A stretch of 22,965 nucleotides of DNA from contig DLGL01000102.1 of assembly GCA_002482685.1 (NCBI GenBank), positions 1 to 22,965 of the forward strand. Direction: 5' to 3'. Numbering within the stretch: position 1 is the stretch's first letter; every line of letters starts with the position of its first letter. Origin of the DNA: Bacteriovoracaceae bacterium UBA7695 (GTDB taxonomy: Bacteria > Bdellovibrionota > Bacteriovoracia > Bacteriovoracales > Bacteriovoracaceae). The translations under genes and the position numbers were made by a program. The notes below the pieces were generated by a model. That model saw nothing but the letters and a program-made list of their open reading frames with translations, ran no database searches and was not told where the DNA came from. Positions 8,531-15,232 of the stretch are shown piece by piece.

Positions 8531-8598
8531 ATGATATTAGGTATTTAAAAAATGTTTAGACCCATAATCTTTTTATTTAGCTTTCCGATAAGTAAGCC

Positions 8599-9276
8599 AT
8601 GAAGACACTGTTTTTTTCATTACTTATCTCCCTGCCCCTCACGCTCTCGGCCCAAATTAGTGGTGAGTGTGACAGCGATACTGAGATTCTTTTAGGTCAA
8701 CCAAGTTTTGTTCAAACTCCTTTTGGCAAGGCCGCAACCAGAATTGAAGCTTCAGAAGCCTTGGGGATTGTGAAACTCATTCAAGATCTGAAGAGTAGCT
8801 CTCCGGATAAAAATATAACAAGAGTAGAAGTTTTAGTTTGTACCTCTGATGTAAAAATAAAACCTGAATCCATTACTGACAGACGGGAAAACATTCATAT
8901 TGAACTGGCCCAACAAAGAGCGGCCGCTCTCAAAAAAGAATTAAACAAGGCTTCCATTCAAAGTGATATCTCCTCGCAGGTTTGTGGGCCATCTTTTGTT
9001 AAAAAAGATCTTAACTGGCGCTTTTTCACAGAAGAGAATTCTAAAAAGTTTTATGACTCTGCCTTTGCCACATTAAATACACCTGAATCCCTTGAGATGT
9101 ATAAAGAGTTTGCCTTGATAGAAAACTTTGAAGAATTAAAAAGAAAATTCCCTGCTCCTTATCTGGCCAAATATAAACCATTCAATGGTTACCGGATCAA
9201 AGTCTTTGCAAAAAATGTCTGCAGAAATGGCAGCATGAGGCCCAAGCCTAAGTCACCATCAGGTAAAAACCAGTAA
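8599..9276 (+). CDS. Exported protein with an OmpA-like C-terminal domain (divergent)
   Basis: A 225-residue protein with a signal peptide (MKTLFFSLLISLPLTLSAQ, cleavage near residue 18). The central stretch has a strand followed by TSD (RVEVLVCTSD), then a helix with IHIELAQQRAAALKKEL. This resembles the GHTD strand and the LSxxRAxxV helix of OmpA-like peptidoglycan-binding domains, but the conserved Gly-His is replaced by Val-Cys, so peptidoglycan binding is doubtful. There are several cysteines (residue 24, the VCTSD cysteine, one in QVCGP and one in NVCRN), which suggests disulfides in the periplasm. The C-terminal tail is basic. No Shine-Dalgarno sequence is clear before the ATG. Its 3' end overlaps the convergent EamA gene by 29 bp. 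Function unknown. Confidence 0.7.
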   Translation: MKTLFFSLLISLPLTLSAQISGECDSDTEILLGQPSFVQTPFGKAATRIEASEALGIVKLIQDLKSSSPDKNITRVEVLVCTSDVKIKPESITDRRENIHIELAQQRAAALKKELNKASIQSDISSQVCGPSFVKKDLNWRFFTEENSKKFYDSAFATLNTPESLEMYKEFALIENFEELKRKFPAPYLAKYKPFNGYRIKVFAKNVCRNGSMRPKPKSPSGKNQ

Positions 9277-10129
9277 GAAAAAATGTAAAGGCCCCTAAGA
9301 GGTACTTATTTGGCGTCCGCTTATGGTAGGCGCATTCAAGTAATGAGACCCATACAGGGCCAGTAATGGCAATGGAAGTCAGGGTACCGACGTGAGCGTA
9401 CTTTAAAGCAGCAAGATAGAGTGTGAGTGAAATAAAACAGCCGAAAATCGCTGAACTCACGATGAGAGATTGTTCGCGCTTTCTTAAAGCCTTCATATCT
9501 TTAAAAACTTGTAAGTAACTTTTTGGACTAATGATGAAAAAACCAATTAAAGCACCAAGGCAGCGGATGGTATTTACCTGAAAAGTCTCCAGACTTGGCT
9601 CCGCCTCATAGGCTGAACGGGTGAGCATGACTCCGACTGCATCCAGGGTGATTCCTGTGAAGGCCCACATGAAGCTTTTTAAGTCCCAGGATCCGGTCAG
9701 CCGGTTTCTCTCCAACATAAAAATCAAAATGCAAATAATCATGCACAAAACGGCCAGTGCCTGATGAAGTGAGAAAATTTGTCCAAGAAAGATATAGCCA
9801 TAAAGACCCAGCATCAGCGGTTGGAAACTATAGAGGACCAAGGAGCGTCCAGTGCCTAAAGTAGTAAAGGCCCTAAAAAGAAAGATATCTCCAATACAAA
9901 GACCTGATAAACCACTGAGCATCAGCATGGATGCGGTCGTAATTCCCAGCGGAACTAATTGATTGGTGAACACCATCGCTGTGGCAAAACAAATAATAGC
10001 AACAGCAACCTTAACCTGATTAATCCACATCGATGAGAAACGTTTCGCATAGATTGAAAAGATGAGGCCCGCGGTGGAGAAAGCAAGATTTGCGCCTATG
10101 CCAAGAGCATAGACTTCAACTGGGTTCAA
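9248..10129 (-). CDS. EamA-family (DMT superfamily) permease
   Basis: A 293-residue inner-membrane protein with about ten hydrophobic helices arranged as two EamA repeats of roughly 140 residues, the standard drug/metabolite transporter layout. Helices visible include residues 7-27 (LGIGANLAFSTAGLIFSIYA), 39-57, 63-85, 100-118, 121-140 and, in the second half, 208 to the end. The substrate cannot be predicted; family members export amino acids, nucleotides or other metabolites. The start is read as TTG, because AAGGA lies six bases upstream and the first helix would be lost from any later start. Its last 29 bp overlap the tail of the convergent exported-protein gene. It is divergent from msrB with a 42-bp gap. 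Family firm, function open. Confidence 0.85.
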   Translation of the reverse strand: MNPVEVYALGIGANLAFSTAGLIFSIYAKRFSSMWINQVKVAVAIICFATAMVFTNQLVPLGITTASMLMLSGLSGLCIGDIFLFRAFTTLGTGRSLVLYSFQPLMLGLYGYIFLGQIFSLHQALAVLCMIICILIFMLERNRLTGSWDLKSFMWAFTGITLDAVGVMLTRSAYEAEPSLETFQVNTIRCLGALIGFFIISPKSYLQVFKDMKALRKREQSLIVSSAIFGCFISLTLYLAALKYAHVGTLTSIAITGPVWVSLLECAYHKRTPNKYLLGAFTFFLTGFYLMVT

Positions 10130-10158
10130 AAGGCTTCCTTTGATGTTCTGCTCTATAG

Positions 10159-10164
10159 TACAAT
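10159..10164 (+). promoter_or_regulatory. -10 box of msrB, predicted leaderless start
   Basis: TACAAT lies seven bases before the msrB ATG (AAGTTTT between), with no Shine-Dalgarno sequence. A good -35 hexamer is not obvious; TTCCTT lies 18 bases upstream. The spacing predicts a transcript that begins at or just before the start codon. Confidence 0.45.
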
Positions 10165-10171
10165 AAGTTTT

Positions 10172-10555
10172 ATGAGTCAGGAAGATTGGAAGAAAAAACT
10201 TTCACCCGAGCAATTTAATGTCTGCCGTCTAGGCGGGACCGAGAGTCCTTTCTCTGGGAAATATTACAAGCACAAAGAGGTCGGGACCTATATCTGTGTG
10301 GCCTGTGGGCAGGAGCTATTTAGTTCTGAAACAAAGTTTGAATCTGGCACAGGCTGGCCTAGTTTTTCCGATGTTGTAAATTCTAAGCATGTGACCTTAA
10401 AAGATGACTACGCCTACAATATGCACCGGGTGGAAGCACTTTGTTCAAGTTGTGGCTCTCACCTAGGACATGTCTTTCCAGACGGACCGGCCCCCACCGG
10501 GCAGCGCTGGTGTATAAACTCAGTTGCTTTAGACTTTAAGCCTTCAAAGCCTTAA
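10172..10555 (+). CDS. msrB: Peptide-methionine (R)-S-oxide reductase MsrB
   Basis: The 127-residue cytoplasmic enzyme reduces the R epimer of methionine sulfoxide in proteins. Everything needed is present: the zinc-binding pairs Cys42/Cys45 (CVAC) and Cys91/Cys94 (CSSC), GTGWPSF at 59-65, the GHVFPDGP block at 99-106 and the catalytic Cys114 in RWCINSVAL. Cys18 is an extra cysteine; whether it resolves the catalytic disulfide is not clear. There is no signal peptide, unlike some periplasmic forms. It is divergent from the EamA gene and has its -10 box immediately upstream. No msrA lies in the window. Assignment is firm. Confidence 0.96.
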   Translation: MSQEDWKKKLSPEQFNVCRLGGTESPFSGKYYKHKEVGTYICVACGQELFSSETKFESGTGWPSFSDVVNSKHVTLKDDYAYNMHRVEALCSSCGSHLGHVFPDGPAPTGQRWCINSVALDFKPSKP

Positions 10556-10662
10556 TACCCCGTAAAACTCCTTAATATCGCCTTAAAATTACGCTCCTCG
10601 TGATGCTTCCTCGCCGAACCAATTCTAGAAAGCCCTACGACAAATTTTTTCCAGGAATATTG

Positions 10663-11511
10663 ATGAAAGTATCATTACTTATCTGCTCTCTTTTCATCTC
10701 AAGCTTCTCATTTGCTCAGTCAATGTTTGTTCTCAATAGCGGTAAAGTGATCACTATCGATGATCAGGGTATGGTCTTTGATTCAAAGGGGACAGTGGCC
10801 CCAGATCAGGTTAGGCACTTAGGTGGTCGCTTTATTATCGATCAAGACCGCAGGATTAGAACTATAGATAGAGCTGGCAATATTTACACCAAAGAGAAAG
10901 ATGATAAATCTCCCATTAAGGTTGAACACCTTGGAGATAATTATTTTGTCTCAAAGTTTGGCCGCATTTTTACGATTGATGAGAATGGATACCTCTATGA
11001 AGGCGAATCAAAAGAAAGAGAATACAGAAATATCAAATTGAAAGGTGGAAATTTTCTTATCGCTGAGAAAAAGATCGACTCTCAAAAAGTGCTGGTACTC
11101 CTGGTAGTAAATCATTTCGGCAAAGTTCTTGAGGTGCAGGTTCCGGGGCTTAATTTAGAAAATGTGTAATATGCCGGTGGACAATATTTTGTCACCGACC
11201 GTGGAGTTGTCTATACCGTTTCAAACGATGGGGTGGTTTTTGGTAACACAGGCATCCAGGCCATTCAGGGTCATGAAATGCAAAGAGGCGGAAATTATTT
11301 TTTCACCCGAAATACTTTGTATACTCTTTCACAAAGTGGATCATTAATGATGGCAGGAGTGGCCAGTGATTTTGGCCGTATCAGGTACTTCGGCACCAAC
11401 TTCTTTGTCACGCAGGACAATCGCCTCTTCACTATATCTACTTCCGGGACAGTTCGCAGCGTTTCGGCCGAGTTTGGCCTTTCAAATATTTCCCTATTCT
11501 ACCAATTGTGA
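10663..11511 (+). pseudogene. Exported seven-repeat (propeller-like) protein split by one in-frame TAA
   Basis: The ATG at 10663 has AGGA seven bases upstream and opens a clear signal peptide (MKVSLLICSLFISSFSFAQS). The product consists of repeats of about 35-45 residues with the pattern V-x-x-GGnYFvt..grlfTId..G.vy: examples are VRHLGGRFI, VEHLGDNYFVS, IKLKGGNFLI, YAGGQYFVTDRG, MQRGGNYFFTRN and RYFGTNFFVTQDN. I count seven units, which suits a seven-bladed beta-propeller. A TAA at 11167-11169 (codon 169) ends translation at the start of the fifth unit, but the same frame continues with three well-formed units to the TGA at 11509. Uninterrupted, the protein would have 282 residues. In the other units the stop position is held by Glu, Arg, Lys or Gln, so a single base change explains it. 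It is called a pseudogene because the frame is broken; a truncated functional form, readthrough or a sequencing error remain possible. Function unknown. Confidence 0.7.
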
Positions 11512-11524
11512 TATCTTGCTTCTC

Positions 11525-11926
11525 ATGGATGAGAAGTTTATTTCCGAAAACAACAACTTTAGAATAAAGATCGTAACCGATTTTGATTTTGATCAGTCAA
11601 ATCCTCTGAATTTTCAGTACCTCTTCCGTTATACCATCACCATAACCAATATTGGGGATGTCTCGGCCCAGCTGCTCTCAAGAAAGTGGAATATTAAAGA
11701 TGCCAAGGGAGCGGTTAACCTGGTCGAAGGACCTGGAGTCATAGGTCAGCAGCCACATTTTGGGCCAGGTGAATCTTTTGAGTACTCAAGCTTCTGCCCA
11801 CTTCCAACCTTAACAGGTGAGATGTGGGGTCATTTTAATATGATTAATAAATATGGTCAGAGTTTTAAAATCGATACGCCATTATTTAAGTTTCAGGTTC
11901 CGCGGGAATTTATTGATCACTACTGA
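11525..11926 (+). CDS. apaG: ApaG (DUF525) domain protein
   Basis: A 133-residue protein of the ApaG family, which has a small fibronectin-III-like beta-sandwich. Family marks are YLFRYTITITNIGD, the region VQLLSRKWNI-like ending in the conserved tryptophan (SRKWNIKDAKG), the glycine-rich VEGPGVIGQQPHFGPGESF, and the closing MWGHFNMIN. ApaG is named after the corA-apaG region and linked to Co/Mg homeostasis, but its biochemical role is unsettled. The start was set at 11525 because the usual family length is about 125 residues and the upstream in-frame extension is compositionally unlike a protein and overlaps the repeat gene in another frame. No Shine-Dalgarno sequence is clear. It begins 13 bases after the broken propeller gene, and its tail overlaps the convergent small gene by 17 bp. 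Confidence 0.9.
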   Translation: MDEKFISENNNFRIKIVTDFDFDQSNPLNFQYLFRYTITITNIGDVSAQLLSRKWNIKDAKGAVNLVEGPGVIGQQPHFGPGESFEYSSFCPLPTLTGEMWGHFNMINKYGQSFKIDTPLFKFQVPREFIDHY

Positions 11927-12089
11927 GTTTTTCAAAGTTCTTTTTTAGCTCTTCCAGGTTTGTTTTCAAATCCTCCATCAATTCATCTTGTGGAATATGC
12001 TCAAAATTTTTCTCTTTAATGAGGTCGTGCATAATGCGCAGTCGCTCGAGGATATTTAAGATGTCATGGGAGATTTGATGTTTATGCAT
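11910..12089 (-). CDS. 59-residue helical protein with an H-box-like segment
   Basis: A short, highly charged protein predicted to be two long helices: residues about 3-28 and 33-55, the second with heptad-like leucines (LMEDLKTNLEELKKNFEKL). The first helix reads HKHQISHDILNILERLRIM. The HD-xxN-xL core resembles the phosphorylated H-box of histidine-kinase dimerisation domains, especially the Spo0B-like HDxxNxL type. No ATP-binding domain follows, so if the likeness is real it would be a phosphotransfer or dimerisation module only. The start was placed at 12089; it overlaps the end of the upstream hydrolase gene by eight bases, suggesting coupling. A longer version starting at 12128 would overlap that gene more. 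Coding status is supported by composition and gene position, not by a recognised family. Confidence 0.5.
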   Translation of the reverse strand: MHKHQISHDILNILERLRIMHDLIKEKNFEHIPQDELMEDLKTNLEELKKNFEKLSSDQ

Positions 12090-12678
12090 AGGTTGTAATA
12101 AGTCTGAAAGAAGTATCAATCGGACCAAACTTAAGTTCGATGAGATCTTCCGGATTAAGGGGGCCCACTCCTGAAGGAGTTCCGGTAAAAATCAAATCCC
12201 CATCACAAAGAGGAAAAAACTTATCCACGTAATGAATCATCTCGTTCGGTTTAAGGATAGCATTGGCGATTTTACTTTCTTGTCTGATTTCTCCATTCAC
12301 TTTCAAAATAAACGGGGTGTCCTGCCAGTTGAGAAAATCTCTGATGGCCTGAATAGGAGTGCAGATGGCGGAGTTTTTAAAAACCTTAGATATCTCCCAG
12401 GGATGACCTTTAGACTTTAACTCTTTTTGAAGGTCCCTAAGAGTCAGGTCCAGACCAAGTCCCAGGCCGATGATGTTTTTTTTGTAGAGCTTAAAGACCA
12501 CTTCGCACTCATGATGAATCGTCCCTCTCTCCCATGGAAGAGCGATGGCGCCATTGTGTTTAACTTCTGTGTAGACACTCGGTGGCTTAAGGAAAATGAC
12601 CGGTTTTTCCGGCGCATCCTCTTTCATTTCAGCAATATGGTCGGAATAGTTCTTACCTAAACAAATGATTTTATCCAT
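12082..12678 (-). CDS. Fumarylacetoacetate hydrolase (FAH) family protein
   Basis: A 198-residue cytoplasmic enzyme of the FAH superfamily, short form like FAHD1 and YcgM, which act as acylpyruvases, oxaloacetate decarboxylases or isomerases in aromatic breakdown. The N-terminus CLGKNYSDHIAEM matches the family opening, KPPSVYTE is the substrate loop, HHECEVVFKL carries the two metal-binding glutamates, GLDLTLRDLQ provides the metal aspartate, and IFTGTPSGVGPL is the C-terminal signature. The ATG at 12678 is preferred over one 12 bases upstream: homologues start just before the CLGxNY strand, and a -10 box TATGCT lies seven bases before it. The exact substrate cannot be inferred, since no aromatic catabolic genes are nearby. 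It is the upstream partner of the small helical-protein gene. Confidence 0.88.
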   Translation of the reverse strand: MDKIICLGKNYSDHIAEMKEDAPEKPVIFLKPPSVYTEVKHNGAIALPWERGTIHHECEVVFKLYKKNIIGLGLGLDLTLRDLQKELKSKGHPWEISKVFKNSAICTPIQAIRDFLNWQDTPFILKVNGEIRQESKIANAILKPNEMIHYVDKFFPLCDGDLIFTGTPSGVGPLNPEDLIELKFGPIDTSFRLITTYA

Positions 12679-12685
12679 GACGTTA

Positions 12686-12715
12686 AGCATATAGGTTAAT
12701 TAAAATTATTGGCAA
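12686..12715 (-). promoter_or_regulatory. Promoter of the FAH-family gene, predicted leaderless start
   Basis: On the minus strand TTGCCA (12715-12710) and TATGCT (12691-12686) are 18 bases apart. Seven bases (TAACGTC) separate the -10 box from the ATG at 12678 and contain no Shine-Dalgarno sequence. The arrangement decides the start: the upstream ATG at 12690 overlaps the -10 box and cannot be in the transcript. Confidence 0.6.
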
Positions 12716-12739
12716 ATTAAATGTTTTCCCCCATCATAC

Positions 12740-12748
12740 TGCTATGCT
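12740..12748 (+). promoter_or_regulatory. Extended -10 promoter of the small exported-protein gene
   Basis: TGCTATGCT fits an extended -10 element (TGn followed by TATGCT). The identical CTGCTATGCT occurs upstream of trmO at 16774-16783. The ATG at 12744 lies inside this element, which argues for the in-frame ATG at 12765 as the true start, with a leader of about ten bases. No good -35 box is seen. Confidence 0.4.
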
Positions 12749-12764
12749 TAAAGCAGTTAACGTC

Positions 12765-13007
12765 ATGACTCTGTTCATCTTTCTGGTATTCGTCACAGTT
12801 GCACCTTATGCGACTGCTCAGAGCTCACTAGTCAACCAAACCGGCGATGATTTCCTTTCTAGCCAGATCTACGAAGAAGAAATTCATCACACTCAACCAG
12901 AAATTCTTGTGGTGAGACCCATTGAGCTTGAAGTTTCTTTTCCTCATTTTATTCCGTTAAAAGCTCAAACTGTTGCTCTGGATTTTCTCAAGCCTCCACT
13001 AGGTTAA
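12765..13007 (+). CDS. Small exported protein of unknown function
   Basis: An 80-residue product, or 87 if translation began at 12744. It starts with MTLFIFLVFVTVAPYATAQ, a convincing signal peptide with an ATA-type cleavage site near residue 18. The mature part, about 62 residues, is acidic at first (DDFLSSQIYEEEIHH) and then rich in alternating hydrophobic residues and prolines, ending in LDFLKPPLG. There is no cysteine, so it is neither a lipoprotein nor disulfide-bonded. No family is recognised. It lies 55 bases before the SulP gene on the same strand and could be co-transcribed with it, although a TATATT sequence at 13029-13034 may give sulP its own start. Coding is supported by the signal peptide and the upstream promoter element. 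Confidence 0.5.
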   Translation: MTLFIFLVFVTVAPYATAQSSLVNQTGDDFLSSQIYEEEIHHTQPEILVVRPIELEVSFPHFIPLKAQTVALDFLKPPLG

Positions 13008-13062
13008 TTCTCTCTTTCAATCAGTCGTTATATTTTTAGTGAAACCACTTTTAAGGACCTTT

Positions 13063-14619
13063 ATGTTTTTCAAACATTGGAAAAATGACGTTCAATCGTC
13101 CCTGGTTGTGTTCCTGGTAACGCTCCCTTTGTGCTTAGGGATTGCACTTGCTTCGAATGCTCCGTTATCGGCCGGTCTCTACGCTGGAATCATTGGTGGA
13201 TTGGTAGTGGGCTCACTAAGTGGATCTTCAGTCAGCGTCTCAGGTCCTGTTGCTGGTCTTACCGTCATCGTTGCTGGAGCTATATATAGCTTAGGATCAT
13301 TTGAAGCCTTTGCTTTGGCGGTTCTTATTTCTGGGATCCTCCAGATCTTTTTTGGTCTTTTTAGAGGAGGAGTCCTCGGTGACTTTTTTCCTTCATCAGT
13401 TATTAAAGGAATGCTTGCGGCCATAGGGATTATTCTCATCCTTAAGCAGTTCCCTCACGCTGTTGGATACGATGCAGATTTTATGGGTGATGAAAGTTTT
13501 GAAGAGCGCACTGGTGGAAACACCTTCACTCAGCTCATTGCTGCTTTTAGGATGTTTCATCCAGGTGCCTTAGTTGTCTCGCTCATCGCTCTGGCCATTC
13601 TCATTTACTGGGAAAAGATGTCCACACAAGGAATTCAATTTTTTAAAATGGTACCTGGTGCTCTGGTTGCGGTGCTCTCGGGCGTGGTTTTAAACTACGG
13701 TTTCGGTTTTATTTCTCATGACCTTGTTTTAAGTGGAGACCATTTAGTGACACTTCCCTTTGGAGGTGGTTTTGGTGATTTTTTTGGAAGCTTCCGTTTT
13801 CCCGATTGGTCCCAGTTGGGAAATATCAAAATTTATTCAGTGGCCTTAACCATTGCTTTACTGGGTTCTATTGAAAGTCTTCTTTCTATTGATGCAGTGG
13901 ATATGCTTGATAATGAAGGTCGAGCGACTGATAAAAACCGCGAACTCGTTGCTCAGGGAATTGGTAACGCCTTAAGTGGATTTGTCGGCGGACTACCAAT
14001 TACCGCTGTCATCGTAAGAAGTTCGGCCAACGTCTCTGCAGGTGCCAGAAGCAGGCTTTCTGCAATTCTTCAGGGTCTGTGGCTTTTGTTATTTGTGGTT
14101 TTAATTCCTTCTCTTTTAAATTTAATTCCTCTTGCGGCCCTGTCGGCCATTCTTCTTTTAGTGGGATACAAACTCACAAAAATTGAGCTCATAAGATGCA
14201 TGTATGAAAAGGGAATGAATCAATTTATTCCCTTCATGGTCACCATCCTCGCAATCCTTCTGACGAATCTTTTAATGGGGATTTTGATTGGAATTATCGT
14301 GGGCTTTATCTTTGTTATCCGCTCAAATGTGCACAAATCGATTTTGATGGTGAGAGAAGGGAACATGTACTTAATTAAGTTCTATAAGGATGTATCTTTT
14401 CTGCAGAAGGTTTTTTTTCAGAAACTATTAAACAGAATTCCAGATGGGTCAACGGTCATTATTGATGGATCGACCAGCGTTTTTGTAGATGAAGATATTG
14501 TGGACGTTATAGAAAAATTTATGAAGCACGGCCGGGCCTGTGGAATCAACGTAGAGTTGAAAAAGTCCAGCCTCGCTCTTTGTTCACTATTTAAGGAGAC
14601 TAATAATGGATCAAATTAA
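13063..14619 (+). CDS. SulP-family anion transporter with C-terminal STAS domain (probable bicarbonate transporter)
   Basis: A 518-residue inner-membrane protein of the SLC26/SulP family. The N-terminal family signature is seen as VVFLVTLPLCLGIALASN followed by SAGLYAGIIGGLVVG and SVSGPVAGLTVI. There are 10-14 hydrophobic segments, and NALSGFVGGLPITAVIVRSSANV lies about two thirds along. The last 90 residues form a short STAS-like domain (STVIIDGSTSVFVDEDIVDVI). The start at 13063 is chosen because AAGGA lies five bases upstream; an in-frame GTG at 13039 precedes that site. SulP proteins carry sulfate, bicarbonate or other anions. Here the 3' end overlaps a beta-carbonic anhydrase gene by 14 bp, which favours bicarbonate, as in several bacteria with this pairing. 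Transport direction and ion are inferred. Confidence 0.9.
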   Translation: MFFKHWKNDVQSSLVVFLVTLPLCLGIALASNAPLSAGLYAGIIGGLVVGSLSGSSVSVSGPVAGLTVIVAGAIYSLGSFEAFALAVLISGILQIFFGLFRGGVLGDFFPSSVIKGMLAAIGIILILKQFPHAVGYDADFMGDESFEERTGGNTFTQLIAAFRMFHPGALVVSLIALAILIYWEKMSTQGIQFFKMVPGALVAVLSGVVLNYGFGFISHDLVLSGDHLVTLPFGGGFGDFFGSFRFPDWSQLGNIKIYSVALTIALLGSIESLLSIDAVDMLDNEGRATDKNRELVAQGIGNALSGFVGGLPITAVIVRSSANVSAGARSRLSAILQGLWLLLFVVLIPSLLNLIPLAALSAILLLVGYKLTKIELIRCMYEKGMNQFIPFMVTILAILLTNLLMGILIGIIVGFIFVIRSNVHKSILMVREGNMYLIKFYKDVSFLQKVFFQKLLNRIPDGSTVIIDGSTSVFVDEDIVDVIEKFMKHGRACGINVELKKSSLALCSLFKETNNGSN

Positions 14620-15232
14620 GAAATTACTTTTAGAAAATAAGGCCTGGGCAAAAAGTAAAACCGAAGTTAATGAGACTTACTTTAAAGACATGGCACGGGA
14701 TCAGAACCCAAATTATCTTTGGGTAGGCTGTTCAGATTCGCGAGTTCCGGAAGCTGAGATTACCAACAGTAATCCTGGGGAAATTTTTGTTCACAGAAAT
14801 ATCGCCAACCTTGTGGTTCACACCGACATCAATTTTTTGAGTGTTTTGAGTTATGCTGTTAACAATCTCAAAGTTCCCCACGTGATCGTTTGTGGTCACT
14901 ATAATTGTGGGGGAGTTAAGGCCGCTCTTTCTCAGACAAACCTCGGTTTGATCAATAACTGGGTGAGAAATATCAAGGACACTTATTTTGCTCATAAGTT
15001 TGAAATTGATCAGCTCTCTTCAGGTGAGAGAGTGAACAAGCTGGTTGAACTCAACGTGATTGAACAGGTGAAAAATCTTGCTCACACTTCGATCATTCAG
15101 AAAGCGTGGCATGAAAATCAAAGACCGTACCTGCATGGATGGGTTTATGATTTGAACACGGGAACTCTTAAGGAGCTAGTGACTATCGCCCCGGGATCTA
15201 CGCTGGATTCTGCTTACAAATTGGAATTTTAG
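14606..15232 (+). CDS. can: Beta-class carbonic anhydrase
   Basis: The 208-residue zinc enzyme interconverts CO2 and bicarbonate in the cytoplasm. All key residues are visible: zinc ligands Cys42, His98 and Cys101, with the Asp44/Arg46 dyad in GCSDSRVPE. HRNIANLV at 63-70 and GHYNCGGVKAAL at 97-108 are typical of the plant-type and Can-type subfamily. LHGWVYDLNTGTLKEL near the C-terminus completes the fold. AAGGAG at 14593-14598 is an ideal Shine-Dalgarno sequence for the ATG, and both lie inside the sulP coding region (14-bp gene overlap), so the two are translated from one mRNA. The stop codon overlaps that of the convergent protease gene by four bases, leaving no intergenic terminator. Assignment is firm; the pair probably supplies bicarbonate for carboxylation reactions or buffers pH. 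Confidence 0.97.
   Translation: MDQIKKLLLENKAWAKSKTEVNETYFKDMARDQNPNYLWVGCSDSRVPEAEITNSNPGEIFVHRNIANLVVHTDINFLSVLSYAVNNLKVPHVIVCGHYNCGGVKAALSQTNLGLINNWVRNIKDTYFAHKFEIDQLSSGERVNKLVELNVIEQVKNLAHTSIIQKAWHENQRPYLHGWVYDLNTGTLKELVTIAPGSTLDSAYKLEF

Larger units (their letters stand above)
12676..12767. repeat. Imperfect inverted repeat spanning a divergent promoter region
   Basis: Read outward, the left side gives TATGCTTAACGTCATG (12691-12676, minus strand). The right side gives TATGCTTAA, then AGCAGTTAA, then CGTCATG (12743-12767). The two arms thus match in both blocks, differing by a nine-base insert on the right. Each arm contains a TATGCT -10 box and ends in the predicted start codon of the FAH gene or of the small exported-protein gene. 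Confidence 0.6.

Noticed and set aside
8457..8598. Methionine or cobalamin riboswitch upstream of metH
   Set aside because: The predicted leader is only about 39 nt and I see none of the conserved riboswitch core pairings; the palindrome is better explained as a DNA site.
10556..10662. Terminator or small RNA between msrB and the repeat gene
   Set aside because: Short repeats of CCTTAATA-type sequence occur, but no stable hairpin with a T run was found.
11366..11524. N-terminal extension of apaG by 53 residues
   Set aside because: The extension overlaps the last propeller repeats in a different frame, lacks a plausible protein composition, and ApaG proteins are about 125 residues long.
13039..13062. 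GTG start at 13039 for the SulP transporter
   Set aside because: The AAGGA ribosome-binding site lies downstream of it, five bases before the ATG at 13063.
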